In this document: one piece after another, positions 43,758-52,283 of the stretch | How positions within the stretch are numbered: position 1 is the stretch's first letter | Layout: each line of letters opens with the position of its first letter | From: Frankiales bacterium | Lineage (GTDB): Bacteria > Actinomycetota > Actinomycetes > S36-B12 > CAIYMF01 | Assembly (NCBI GenBank): GCA_016125335.1 | Contig: WGLY01000001.1 | Span: forward strand, 62,001-126,000 | DNA: 64,000 nucleotides | Reading direction: 5' to 3' | Notes under the pieces: generated by a model | The model's input: the letters and a program-made list of their open reading frames with translations, nothing else | What the model was told of the DNA's origin: nothing | The model's database searches: none | Position numbers and translations under genes: made by a program

Positions 43758-44567
43758 ATGACGACTGCGGCCGAGACCTCAGCACCATTCGGGCGGGAGC
43801 TGCGCACGTGGCGCAGTGTGCGGGGGATGAGCCAGCTCGACCTGGCGATCGCGGTAGGCAGTACGAGCCGGCACATCTCGTTCCTGGAGACCGGTCGCAG
43901 TCGGCCCTCGGCGGGCATGGTCGATCGGCTCGCGGACCAGCTCGACGTGCCGGTTCGGGACCGCAACCGCATCTTCGAGGCCGCCGGCCTGCGTGGGCCC
44001 TACTCGGCGGCGCCGCTGAACGACCCCCATATGGAGCCGTTCCGGCGTGCCCTGCGCAGGTTGCTGGACAGCCACATGCCCTACCCCGGTTTCGCCTACG
44101 ACCGGTCTTGGGATCTCGTCATGGCCAACAGCGCCGCGGAGGCGCTGTTCGCGGGCGAGGAGACGAACGTGGTGCGCCTGCTGTTCGCCGGGGCCTGGCG
44201 CGACATGATCGAGAACTGGTCGACCGTCGCGTGGGCGGTGCTGGACAGGCTGCGTTTCGAAAGCGTTCAGGAGCCTGATGACGAAACTCTGCGCGTCTTG
44301 GTACGGCTCGGGTCCGAGGTGCTCGGCAACGAGCCGCGACCGGGCCAGGTCGGCAGCGACCTCGCGATGTGCCCATTGTTCGTGGTCGGCGATCAGCGGA
44401 TCCCCACCGTGAGCGTCCTGGCGAGGTTCGGCACGCCACGTCACGTCGCCACCGACGACATCCGCGTGGAGCTGGTCTATCCGGAGGACGAAGTTGGGCA
44501 CGCGTTCTTTGCATCCGTGGCTGCTGGTCCATCGGATGCTCGTGCGGTCCTTAGACACCTGACCTGA
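43758..44567 (+). CDS. XRE-family transcriptional regulator (MmyB-like ligand domain)
   Basis: A 269-residue regulator. The N-terminal helix-turn-helix is GRELRTWRSVRGMSQLDLAI followed by SRHISFLETGRSRPS. The C-terminal ~150 residues match the MmyB-like ligand-binding domain, with AYDRSWDLVMANSAAEALF. Related proteins respond to small hydrophobic ligands and often regulate a neighbouring enzyme gene. The divergent SRPBCC gene is the likely target. The ATG at 43758 has no strong ribosome site, so it may be leaderless. Confidence 0.85.
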   Translation: MTTAAETSAPFGRELRTWRSVRGMSQLDLAIAVGSTSRHISFLETGRSRPSAGMVDRLADQLDVPVRDRNRIFEAAGLRGPYSAAPLNDPHMEPFRRALRRLLDSHMPYPGFAYDRSWDLVMANSAAEALFAGEETNVVRLLFAGAWRDMIENWSTVAWAVLDRLRFESVQEPDDETLRVLVRLGSEVLGNEPRPGQVGSDLAMCPLFVVGDQRIPTVSVLARFGTPRHVATDDIRVELVYPEDEVGHAFFASVAAGPSDARAVLRHLT

Positions 44568-44860
44568 AGGCGCCTAGCTCGGCTGTGCGGCGTTGGTCCT
44601 CGCCGGCTCGAGGCTGCACCACAAGTCGCTGACGGCGAGCGACAAGATCCGCGGTATGCACGAGCCTCCGGGCAGCCGCGGTGGCGGTTTCGATGGCGGT
44701 GGCGGCGAAGTGGTGGTTACGGCCCTCGTGCGTCGGCGCGCCCCTCGCCGGGTCGACTCGACCTGAAGCGGAGTCACCCGAGCGTCGGCCGGGTTTCCCG
44801 ACTAGCGTGCCGCCCTTGGCCGCGTGCCCTCGCTCGTGATGGGGACGAATGGCACCGCAC
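44568..44860. other. Gap between convergent genes, nothing recognised
   Basis: This ~290-base stretch lies between the XRE gene end and the convergent reductase gene end. A short minus-strand frame at 44574-44777 lacks a convincing start and any recognisable sequence. No strong hairpin was found. Confidence 0.3.
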
Positions 44861-45616
44861 TCAGACGCGGTACTCCGGGTTGGGGTGGGTGGGATCGCTC
44901 AGATCCCAGTTCGCGGTCCGGTTCCCGTGGGCCGGTATGCCTCCGCCGTCGACGAGGCGCCGTGCCGAGTGGAGCAGGTTCCACGTCGCGAAGACGGTGT
45001 TGCGCGTGGTCCAGTGGTTGCGGGCGCCCTGGTTGTCGTCGAGGTACGACGGTCCCGGGCCTGCCTCGCCGACCCAGTAGGCATCGGCTTGCGGTGGGAT
45101 CGTGAATCCGATGTGCGAGAGCGCGTAGAGCATCTGCGCAGCGCAGTGTTTCCCGCCGTCCTCGTTGCCGGTGATGAGGACACCGCCGGTCTTGCCGTAG
45201 TAGGACCATTGGCTGAACTCGTTGACGTCGCTGGACCAGCCGTAGAGCCGCTCGATCATGAGTCGCGTCATCGACGACTGGTCGCCCAGCCAGATGGGGG
45301 TGGCGAGCAGGACGATGTGCGCTGGCTCGATCAGCTCGCGGTAGATGTCGGGGAAGTCGTCGCCCGGCCACCCTCGTTCACGCATGTCGGGGTAGACCCC
45401 CGGGGGGATGACGTGGTCGATCGTGCGCACGACGTCGACCCGGGCACCCACTCCGCGCAGGATGTGGGCGCTGATGTCGATCAGTGCGTCGGTGTGGCTG
45501 GATTCCGGGGATCGCTTGAGCGTGCCGTTGAGGAAGACCGCTCGTAGGTCGGAGTAGTCGGTGGTGTTGGCGGCGATCTCGGAGTCGATGAAGGCCTGGA
45601 CCGAGTCGGGCAGCAT
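44861..45616 (-). CDS. Flavodoxin-fold NAD(P)H-dependent oxidoreductase
   Basis: A 251-residue FMN reductase-like protein. The first strand and phosphate-loop region is AVFLNGTLKRSPESSHTDAL, followed by LATPIWLGDQSSMTRLMIER and TGGVLITGNEDGGKHCA, which line the flavin in this superfamily. It should reduce quinones or other electrophiles with NAD(P)H. TAGGAG before the ATG at 45616 supports the start. It stands alone, downstream of the glutaredoxin-lspA operon in the same direction. Confidence 0.82.
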   Translation of the reverse strand: MLPDSVQAFIDSEIAANTTDYSDLRAVFLNGTLKRSPESSHTDALIDISAHILRGVGARVDVVRTIDHVIPPGVYPDMRERGWPGDDFPDIYRELIEPAHIVLLATPIWLGDQSSMTRLMIERLYGWSSDVNEFSQWSYYGKTGGVLITGNEDGGKHCAAQMLYALSHIGFTIPPQADAYWVGEAGPGPSYLDDNQGARNHWTTRNTVFATWNLLHSARRLVDGGGIPAHGNRTANWDLSDPTHPNPEYRV

Positions 45617-45669
45617 GCGCAGCTCCTAACGAGAGTGTGATCGGGGATGGATCGGGGTAGTCGCTGTCG

Positions 45670-45978
45670 TCAATGCGGGATTGAGTCTGTGCTTGCGGCC
45701 CTCGACGAAGGCGAAGCGGCACCGGGCCGAGGATGGCGCGAATGGACGCGACCGGCGCCTGGCCGGCAATCCAGACCCCGGCCAATGCGGCTTTGGCCGG
45801 GGTCGCGCTGGAAGGCGTAGGGCGACACGGCTAATGCAACGAGCGCAACCACCTCCGCCGCGCGCCCAGATCGAAGCCGGGTGATCAAAGCAGCGACAGC
45901 AAGCACCGTAGTGATGATGGCCCGAGCGACCCCGGGCCTAAAGGTCTGCCGCGGAATCCGACGCCGCGATCGCTTCAT
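45670..45978 (-). CDS. Possible small membrane protein coupled to lspA
   Basis: A 102-residue frame whose ATG overlaps the lspA stop (ATGA), the same coupling that joins lspA to the gene before it. The N-terminus is very basic, then two hydrophobic stretches (about 19-36 and 42-55) follow. The last ~45 residues look like low-quality coding sequence. No family is recognised, and codon bias is only moderate, so the gene may be shorter or not real. Confidence 0.4.
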   Translation of the reverse strand: MKRSRRRIPRQTFRPGVARAIITTVLAVAALITRLRSGRAAEVVALVALAVSPYAFQRDPGQSRIGRGLDCRPGAGRVHSRHPRPGAASPSSRAASTDSIPH

Positions 45979-46520
45979 CGCGAGTCCGCAGCGACGGCGT
46001 GGGTGCCCATGTTGCGGAGACCGGTGCCGCGCCTACCTCGGATCCACACCAAGCAGGCCACCCCCAGCCCGCCACGGATCGCCAGGTCGGCGACATTGAA
46101 CGAGGGCCCGTACCAGGCCAGGTGGACCCAATCAGTGACGGCACCGTGGGATGCCCGGTCGACCAGATTGCCCATCGCGCCGCCCAAGGCGACCGCGAGC
46201 GCCAGCTTCAGCGGCAGCGGGGTGGTTCGCACCAGCACCACCAGGAGAAGCAGTGTCAGTCCGCCGGCCGTAGCCGCGACGACGACGGGGTGATCGGCAG
46301 CGAACCCGAACGAGGTGCCGGTGTTGAGCACGAGTGGGATCCCGGCAGGTGAGCCGACGGCTTGCCCGCCGCGGTTGGGCTGCCTTGCCCACTCTTTGGA
46401 CAACCAATCGGCGGCGAGGACGAAGAAGACTGCTGAGGTCGCCGTGACCGACGCTGTCGGGCGGAATCGATCGGGGACGCCGCCACGCCAGCTGCCCCCG
46501 CGCCTCTTCGCCGCCGTCAT
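45975..46520 (-). CDS. lspA: Lipoprotein signal peptidase (signal peptidase II)
   Basis: A 181-residue membrane aspartyl protease that cuts lipoprotein signal peptides. The two catalytic blocks are present: GNLVDRASHGAVTDW (first Asp) and SFNVADLAIRGG (second Asp). VLNTGTSFGF is the third family motif and four membrane spans can be drawn. The ATG at 46520 overlaps the stop of the glutaredoxin-like gene (ATGA). As island cargo it is probably an extra copy beside a chromosomal lspA; such extra copies commonly travel with metal-resistance genes. The TlpA-like and YnjB-like lipoproteins of the island are possible clients. Confidence 0.9.
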   Translation of the reverse strand: MTAAKRRGGSWRGGVPDRFRPTASVTATSAVFFVLAADWLSKEWARQPNRGGQAVGSPAGIPLVLNTGTSFGFAADHPVVVAATAGGLTLLLLVVLVRTTPLPLKLALAVALGGAMGNLVDRASHGAVTDWVHLAWYGPSFNVADLAIRGGLGVACLVWIRGRRGTGLRNMGTHAVAADSR

Positions 46521-46963
46521 CGTCGCAACGGCCGGGTCGCCCACCAGGCGGCAACGGCCAGGGCGTCTGCGCCCAGACTCAGGAGCGGGAGTCCTGTGGA
46601 GCGACCGACCTCGCTGATGGCGACGAGTCCGAGCACGGGGAGCCAGGAGCTCAGGGCCGTAAGCCGGGAGTGGGATCGGGTCGGCGCCGGGATACCGGTC
46701 GCGTCGCCCGATAGCGCGAGGGTTGCCACATGGGCGCCTGAGGGGTTCGTCAACCAGGTGTTCCCGACGCGAACCGTGGGCACGACTTCGTTGCCGTTGT
46801 TGTTCCGGGCCGAGAGCGCCCGTGCGTCGTTGTCCTCCCAGATGTTGCGCCAGTTGGCGTGGACGCCCCTCCGAGCGAGGTCTCGACGCAGCCGGGCGCA
46901 GTACCCGCAGCCCGGCCGCCACAGCACCTCGACGTCGGTCGCCCCGTCCGTCCGTTGCGTCAT
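46517..46963 (-). CDS. Glutaredoxin-domain membrane protein
   Basis: A 148-residue fusion: a glutaredoxin-like domain at the N-terminus (VLWRPGCGYC, Cys19 and Cys22, with VVPTVRVGNTWLTNPS as the cis-Pro block) and a C-terminal ~50-residue region with two hydrophobic stretches. It is probably a membrane-tethered disulfide reductase. It opens a three-gene coupled operon with lspA. The active site CGYC is like mycoredoxin-1, which uses mycothiol. Confidence 0.82.
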   Translation of the reverse strand: MTQRTDGATDVEVLWRPGCGYCARLRRDLARRGVHANWRNIWEDNDARALSARNNNGNEVVPTVRVGNTWLTNPSGAHVATLALSGDATGIPAPTRSHSRLTALSSWLPVLGLVAISEVGRSTGLPLLSLGADALAVAAWWATRPLRR

Positions 46964-47060
46964 GTCGCCGAGCCGAGATCGCGACGAGAGAATTCGGGCC
47001 CGCGCGGCACCTGACCCTCGGGGCTGCGCCGGCGATCGCCGCAGCGGTTGAACATGCCTG

Positions 47061-48296
47061 TCATGCCAGGGCCTTCTCGTCGCGGGCCACCGTGGTGGCC
47101 ACGTGGACCTCGTGTGTCAGCGTGCGATGCACGGGGCACTTGTCCGCTATGACCGTGAGGGCCGCAACCTGGTCGTCGTCGAGATCACCCGCGATCAGGA
47201 TCTCGCGCCGAATCCGGTCGAGCTGGCCGCTCGTGGTCGAGCAGTCAGCGCAGTCGGACGCATGGATGCGGTCGTGCTCGAGGACCACCTGGACCGACTC
47301 GAGCGGCCATCCCTTCCGATCGGCATACATCCGCAGTGTGATTGCCGTGCACGACCCCAACGCTGCGAGGAGAAGGTCGTAGGGCGAAGGGCCACTGTCG
47401 TCGCCGCCGACCGCGACCGGTTCGTCCGCGACCCAACTGTGCCGGCCCGCGGTGATGTCCTGCCGATAGCGCCCATCGGTCGACTCCCTGACCAGGACCC
47501 GACCGTGGCCACTGAGGGCGGGGTCAGGGGTCGCGGGCTCGTCGTCGACGTAGCGGCTCGCCCAGGCTGCCAGGACGCCGGCGACGTACCGAGAGTCGGC
47601 CGGGCGGGTCAGCAGGTGGTCGGCACCGTCGAGGGCGAGGAACGACTTCGGGTGCCGCGCTGCCTCGTAGATAGTGCGGGCGTTCTCGATGCCGACGACG
47701 CAGTCCTGCGGTGAGTGCATGACCAGCAGGGCAGCTCCCAGCTGAGCGATGCGCTCGAGCTGTGGCTGCTCGCGGATGTCGTCGAGGAAAGCTCGGCGTA
47801 TGCGGAACGGTCGACCAGCCAGCACGACCTGCGCCTCGCCGACGGTGTCGAGAGCGGGGAGAGCGTCATCGAGCAGGTTGGTCACGTGCGCGGGGTCGCT
47901 GGGTGCACCGATGGTCGCGACCGCGCGCACTTCTGCGATGCGTGGCGCTGCGGCCAGCACGGCCGCCCCGCCCAGGGAGTGTCCGACGAGGAGGGCTGGT
48001 GCTCGGTCGCGGCTGCGGAGGAAGTCGGCGGCCGCGACGAGGTCGGACACGTCACAACTAAACGTGCCGTCGGCGAAGTCGCCGGGTGACTCGCCGAGGC
48101 CCGGTACGTCGTAGCGCAGGACCCCGAAGCCACTCTCGGTCAGCGATCGAGCGATTCGTGTGGCGGCGAGGCTGTCCTTGCCGCACGTGAAGCAGTGGGC
48201 GAAGATCGCGTACGCGTGCGGCCGACCGGACGGCATGTCCAGGCGCCCCACCAGGGTGCGTTGGCCCGACCCGTTGAACTCGACACGCTCCGCCAC
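47061..48296 (-). CDS. Alpha/beta-hydrolase fused to an OsmC-family domain
   Basis: A 411-residue bifunctional protein. The N-terminal hydrolase (about 1-250) has GHSLGG with Ser107. The C-terminal OsmC domain (about 265-411) has its two catalytic cysteines in GSCTAI (Cys316) and DKCPVH (Cys387), which reduce organic peroxides. This fusion is known in bacteria, but the hydrolase substrate is not. The start is set at the GTG at 48296 because GAGGGAGGG precedes it; an in-frame GTG 15 bases upstream would add five residues. It fits the island's thiol/oxidant-stress theme. Confidence 0.88.
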   Translation of the reverse strand: MAERVEFNGSGQRTLVGRLDMPSGRPHAYAIFAHCFTCGKDSLAATRIARSLTESGFGVLRYDVPGLGESPGDFADGTFSCDVSDLVAAADFLRSRDRAPALLVGHSLGGAAVLAAAPRIAEVRAVATIGAPSDPAHVTNLLDDALPALDTVGEAQVVLAGRPFRIRRAFLDDIREQPQLERIAQLGAALLVMHSPQDCVVGIENARTIYEAARHPKSFLALDGADHLLTRPADSRYVAGVLAAWASRYVDDEPATPDPALSGHGRVLVRESTDGRYRQDITAGRHSWVADEPVAVGGDDSGPSPYDLLLAALGSCTAITLRMYADRKGWPLESVQVVLEHDRIHASDCADCSTTSGQLDRIRREILIAGDLDDDQVAALTVIADKCPVHRTLTHEVHVATTVARDEKALA

Positions 48297-48435
48297 GTCG
48301 CCCTCCCTCACGTTCGGCGCACGCAGCTGTCTGCTGACTCGGTCGCCGGACGTGCTGGGAACCCGGGAGCGCGTCCCTGGTGTTCCCGATGCGATGTCCG
48401 AATCGGATAGGCGGCCCGTTGCTGCTGCGTGGTGG

Positions 48436-49395
48436 TCACACGTCGGGCATGGCAGGGTCCCTGGCGACCCGGCATGAAGCCAGATAGCCGATGCTCGACA
48501 CGACGTAGGGGATCAGATAGTTGGCCGCGACGCGCAGCAGAGTCGGGGCGCTGAGATCGCCCGACGCGATGACGGTCGCCTGGTTGACCAGGGTGAGCAC
48601 GGTGCCGACCACGAGGGCGATCCGTGAGGCGGTGGCGAAGGTGGCGCCGCGACAGATCAGCAGCGTGGCCTCGAGGGGCGTGCTCCAGGCCAGCTCGGCC
48701 GCGGTGCGCCGTGAGGCCGGCCCGACCGGGGGTGTTGGTCCAGTGGCCGAGTCGGGCTGCGCCGTGGTCGGCGGGTGGGGTCGGCGCAATGTGACGTGCC
48801 CGGCGATGACGCGTTGGGTGGCGCTGATCCCGACGATGGCAGCCCAGACCCAGGCGATCTGGCCGGCGTAGCCGGGCAGGATGCACCACAGCGAGTGCAC
48901 GATCACTGTCTCGGTGCCCTCGGCGAGGCCACCGAGGAAGGACAGGGAGCGTCCGTCGTCGATTGGCGTTCCTCGGCGTTCGGCGATGGAGGAGAAGGCC
49001 AAGAAGGCTGCGCCGTTGGCGTAGTAGGCCAGCAGCACGAGCAGGAAGGGCAGCATGCTCGCGCCGGTTCCGACTGCTACGCCGACGACGAAGCTGCCGT
49101 AGACGACGAAGTCGGCGGTGATGTCGAGGAACCCGCCGGCGTCACCGTCGTCGGGTGTGCCGGCGGCGCGGCGGCGCCGGGCCAGTGGTCCGTCGAGCCC
49201 GTCGAGGAGGCGTGACGCCAGCCAGAGCCCCAGTGCGATCCACCACGCGGCGCGAGCGGCCGTGACCGCGCCGGCGACCCCGGTGAGGAGGCCGAGCACG
49301 GTGAGCCGGTCTGGGGTGATGCCGGGCCTGTCGAGCAGCGCGGCCACCCGATCAAGGGGTCCGGCCAGGGCGCGGCGAGCGCGGGTGTCCAGCAT
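48436..49395 (-). CDS. CDP-alcohol phosphatidyltransferase fused to an NrtS-like domain
   Basis: A 319-residue membrane protein. Residues 1-~205 form a CDP-alcohol phosphatidyltransferase with the signature DGLDGPLAR...GGFLDITAD, matching the D-x2-DG-x2-AR-x8-G-x3-D-x3-D pattern. After a Pro/Thr linker, the last ~85 residues (LEATLLICRGATFATASRIA, NQATVIASGDL, LLRVAANYLIPYVVSS) look like the small NrtS nitrate/nitrite transporter family. Its start overlaps the TVP38 gene stop by one base (TGATG). E. coli YnjF is a CDP-alcohol phosphatidyltransferase in a comparable gene set, but has no such tail. Confidence 0.8.
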   Translation of the reverse strand: MLDTRARRALAGPLDRVAALLDRPGITPDRLTVLGLLTGVAGAVTAARAAWWIALGLWLASRLLDGLDGPLARRRRAAGTPDDGDAGGFLDITADFVVYGSFVVGVAVGTGASMLPFLLVLLAYYANGAAFLAFSSIAERRGTPIDDGRSLSFLGGLAEGTETVIVHSLWCILPGYAGQIAWVWAAIVGISATQRVIAGHVTLRRPHPPTTAQPDSATGPTPPVGPASRRTAAELAWSTPLEATLLICRGATFATASRIALVVGTVLTLVNQATVIASGDLSAPTLLRVAANYLIPYVVSSIGYLASCRVARDPAMPDV

Positions 49396-50084
49396 CAGGC
49401 GGCGCTGTCTGCGCGGGAGGGCTCGGCAACGCCGTCAATTGACCCTCTGCGGTGGCGGCGGGCGGCGATCGCGCCGATGACGGTGAGCGCGAGGAATGCC
49501 GCGACCGCGGCTGCGAACTCCCAGGACCCGGGCTCGGTGCCGTAGGCGCCGAGCGCGACGTAGGCGAACGTGCCCGGGATGATCCCGAGGGCTGTGCCGA
49601 GCAGATAGGGGCCGAACCGGATGGCGGTCAGGCCGGCGGCGTAGTTGATGACGGTGAAGGGGATGACCGGGATCAGCCGGACCACGACGATCGCGGCGAC
49701 GCCGTGCCGGTCGACGAGGTCATCGAGGCGGTCGAGGTGTTTGCCGGCCAGGCGGGCCACCGTGTCGCGGCCGAGCCAGCGGCCGAGCCAGAACGCCGCG
49801 ATGGCGCCGAGCAGGGCACCCACCATGACCAGGCCCACGCCAGGCAGCAGACCCCAGGCCAGACCCGCAGCGATGCTCAGCACCCCCTTGGGTACGACCA
49901 GCAGGCTGCAGATCACGTAGCCGACGACGAAGGCGGCCACGCCGGGCAGTCCGCTCGTGCTGATGGAGCTCCGCAGCGCGTCGGGGTCCGGGATCCCGAT
50001 CCAGCGCGCGAGCACCACGCCGCTGACGAGCAGTCCGGTGAGCAGGGCGAGGCGCAGCCACGCCCCGAGGCCCAAAGTTCGCAC
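49395..50084 (-). CDS. TVP38/TMEM64 (DedA-superfamily) membrane protein
   Basis: A 229-residue protein with about six hydrophobic spans and the family core (VVPKGVLSIAAGLAWG, then VVRLIPVIPFTVINYAAG with its conserved Arg and Pro). Such proteins are proposed lipid scramblases or transporters and often lie next to mercuric-reductase-type flavoenzymes. The GTG at 50084 is selected because GGAAGGG stands 5 bases upstream. It is divergent from the ABC transporter operon and resembles E. coli YdjX/YdjZ in both family and neighbourhood. Confidence 0.87.
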   Translation of the reverse strand: MRTLGLGAWLRLALLTGLLVSGVVLARWIGIPDPDALRSSISTSGLPGVAAFVVGYVICSLLVVPKGVLSIAAGLAWGLLPGVGLVMVGALLGAIAAFWLGRWLGRDTVARLAGKHLDRLDDLVDRHGVAAIVVVRLIPVIPFTVINYAAGLTAIRFGPYLLGTALGIIPGTFAYVALGAYGTEPGSWEFAAAVAAFLALTVIGAIAARRHRRGSIDGVAEPSRADSAA

Positions 50085-50181
50085 AGGATCCCTTCCATAT
50101 CGATGGTTCGTGCTGGGAAGGCTTCGAGGTGCCCACCGTGTTCCCGACACGACCGACTATCTCCACGCGAGGGAGCACGAC

Positions 50182-51450
50182 GTGCCCGGTACCGCCTCAG
50201 CTCGCCGCCAGGGCAAGGCCCGACGGCTGCAGCTCGTCGTGCTCGTCGCGGGTGTCGGTCTGCTCGCGAGCGCGTGCTCCGCCGCCGTGGCCACGCCGGA
50301 TCAGCCGACATCGCGGCCATGGTCCCAGGTGCTCGACGCCGCCAAGGGGCAGACGGTGTCGCTGTGGATGTGGGGAGGCGACCCGCAAGGCAACGCCTAC
50401 GTCGATGACGTCCTGGCACCGGCCGCCGCCAAGCTCGGCATCACCCTCACCCGGGTCCCGATCACCGACACCAAGGACGCGATCAACCGCGTGCTGACCG
50501 AGAAGCAGGCTGGTCGTACGGATGGCGCGGTGGATCTCGTCTGGGTCAACGGCGACAACTTCGCCACCGGCCGGCAGGCCGACCTGTGGGCGTGCGGATG
50601 GGCGGACCACCTGCCCAATGCGGCCTTCACCGCGCCGGGGGACCCGCTGCTGGCCCGGGACTTCGGTACGCCCGTCGACGGGTGCGAGGCACCGTGGAGC
50701 AAGGCGCAGTTCACCTTCGTCTACGACTCGGCGCGGGTCAGCGACCCGCCCCACTCGATGGCCGGCCTGCTGGCCTGGGCCAAGGCTCACCCCGGCCGGT
50801 TCACCTACCCCGCGCCGCCGGACTTCACCGGCTCGGTGTTCGTCCGGGAGGCGCTCTACGCCACCGCCGGCGGCTACGCCACGGTCCCCGCCGACTACAG
50901 CCAGGCCGCCTACGACCAGGTCACGCCGCTGCTGTGGACGCAGCTGTCGGCGCTCACTCCTTCACTGTGGCGGGCGGGGCAGACCTATCCGAAGGATTCC
51001 GTGCAGCTCGACAGCCTCTTCGCCGGCGGTCAGGTCGACTTCACCATGACCTACGGTCCGGCGACGCTGACCAGTCTGGTCGCCAAGGGCACGTTCCCGA
51101 AGACCACGCGCGTGCTGAACCTGGACGAGGGCACGGTCGGCAACGCCAGCTTCCTCGCCATCCCGTCGACCTCCGGTCATCAAGACGCCGCCCAGGTCGT
51201 GGCGAACCTCGCACTGTCCCCGGAGCAGCAGGTCGCCAAGGCCGACCCGAGCGTGTGGGGGCAGTTCACCGTGCTCGACCCGGCGCTGCTCCCCGCGACG
51301 CAGGCGGCCGCCTTCGCTGCGCTCCCGGCCTCCCCGGTCGTCCCGGCGTACGCGGTGCTGGCCCGCAACGCGAACCCGGAGCTGTCCGCGGCCTGGGTCG
51401 CGAAGCTCGATGACGGGTGGCGCCGCCAGGTGCTGGCAGGTGGTGGATGA
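50182..51450 (+). CDS. YnjB-like ABC transporter substrate-binding lipoprotein
   Basis: A 422-residue lipoprotein: signal with lipobox LLASAC, then a periplasmic-binding-protein fold. SLWMWGGDPQGNAYVDDV and ITDTKDAINRVLTEKQAGR match the opening of the YnjB (COG4134) family, whose substrate is unknown. The GTG at 50182 follows GAGGGAG. It is the first of four coupled transporter genes: its stop overlaps the next start (ATGA). The divergent TVP38 gene shares the 97-base promoter region. Confidence 0.85.
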   Translation: MPGTASARRQGKARRLQLVVLVAGVGLLASACSAAVATPDQPTSRPWSQVLDAAKGQTVSLWMWGGDPQGNAYVDDVLAPAAAKLGITLTRVPITDTKDAINRVLTEKQAGRTDGAVDLVWVNGDNFATGRQADLWACGWADHLPNAAFTAPGDPLLARDFGTPVDGCEAPWSKAQFTFVYDSARVSDPPHSMAGLLAWAKAHPGRFTYPAPPDFTGSVFVREALYATAGGYATVPADYSQAAYDQVTPLLWTQLSALTPSLWRAGQTYPKDSVQLDSLFAGGQVDFTMTYGPATLTSLVAKGTFPKTTRVLNLDEGTVGNASFLAIPSTSGHQDAAQVVANLALSPEQQVAKADPSVWGQFTVLDPALLPATQAAAFAALPASPVVPAYAVLARNANPELSAAWVAKLDDGWRRQVLAGGG

Positions 51451-52283
51451 GGCGCTCCCTCGTCCTGATCCTCCCCGCAGCCGTCCCCACGGCGCTGGTC
51501 CTCGGGGTCGGGCTGAGCATGGTGGTCGCGCAGAGCATCGGGCTGGTGCCGGTGGTGGGGCAGGCGCGCCCGAGCCTGGACGCCTACCGCGACGCGGTGT
51601 CGACGGAGAGCCTGTGGTCCTCCTTGCTCCTCAGCCTGTCGATCGCGACGGCCGCGACAGTGCTGGCGCTCACGGTCGGCCTGGCCACCGCGCTCGCCGT
51701 TCGGGCCACTCGGGTCGGCGGTCGGATCCTGTCCGGGCTGGCGACCCTGACCATCCCCGTCCCGCACCTGATCGGCGCAGCGGCGATCGGTCTGCTGCTG
51801 TCGGACTCGGGGATCATCGCCCGGCTGACTGGAGCGGCGCCGGGGGAGTTCCCGCAGATCGTGGCCGGGCCGTGGTGGGCGGCGGTGGTCCTCGAGTTCG
51901 GCTGGAAGGAGTCCGCGTTCGTCGCCCTGGTGGTCGTCAGCGTCCTGGCGTCCAGCGCCGACCAGCTCGACGAGACGGCGGCCGTGCTCGGCGCCGGTCC
52001 GTGGAGCCGGCTGAAGTACGTCACCCTCCCGCTGGCGGCACCGGGACTGCTCATCGCGGGGGCGGTGTCCTTCGTGTATGTGCTCGGCTCCTACGAGGTG
52101 GCCTGGTTGCTCGGCCGCGCCTACCCAGAACCCCTCCCCGTCCTGGCCTACCGCCTGTTCACCTCGACTGATCTGACCGCACGACCTGAGGCGCTCGCGG
52201 TGGCGACGATCACCGTCCTTGTCTGCGCGATCATCGGCGCGGGAGCGCTGCCCGCAGTGCGCCGCTCGATGGAGCCGGTATGA
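51447..52283 (+). CDS. ABC transporter permease (YnjC-like, first half)
   Basis: A 278-residue permease with about six membrane spans. The cytoplasmic EAA loop is recognisable as DETAAVLGAGPWSRLKYVTL. In E. coli YnjC is one ~510-residue double permease; here the two halves are separate genes, this and the next. The start ATG overlaps the YnjB-like stop and the end overlaps the next start (ATGA). Confidence 0.87.
   Translation: MRRSLVLILPAAVPTALVLGVGLSMVVAQSIGLVPVVGQARPSLDAYRDAVSTESLWSSLLLSLSIATAATVLALTVGLATALAVRATRVGGRILSGLATLTIPVPHLIGAAAIGLLLSDSGIIARLTGAAPGEFPQIVAGPWWAAVVLEFGWKESAFVALVVVSVLASSADQLDETAAVLGAGPWSRLKYVTLPLAAPGLLIAGAVSFVYVLGSYEVAWLLGRAYPEPLPVLAYRLFTSTDLTARPEALAVATITVLVCAIIGAGALPAVRRSMEPV

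Noticed and set aside
50085-50181. A thiamine riboswitch before the ABC transporter
   Set aside because: No CTGAGA-type conserved core is present, and the receptor resembles YnjB more than a thiamine receptor.
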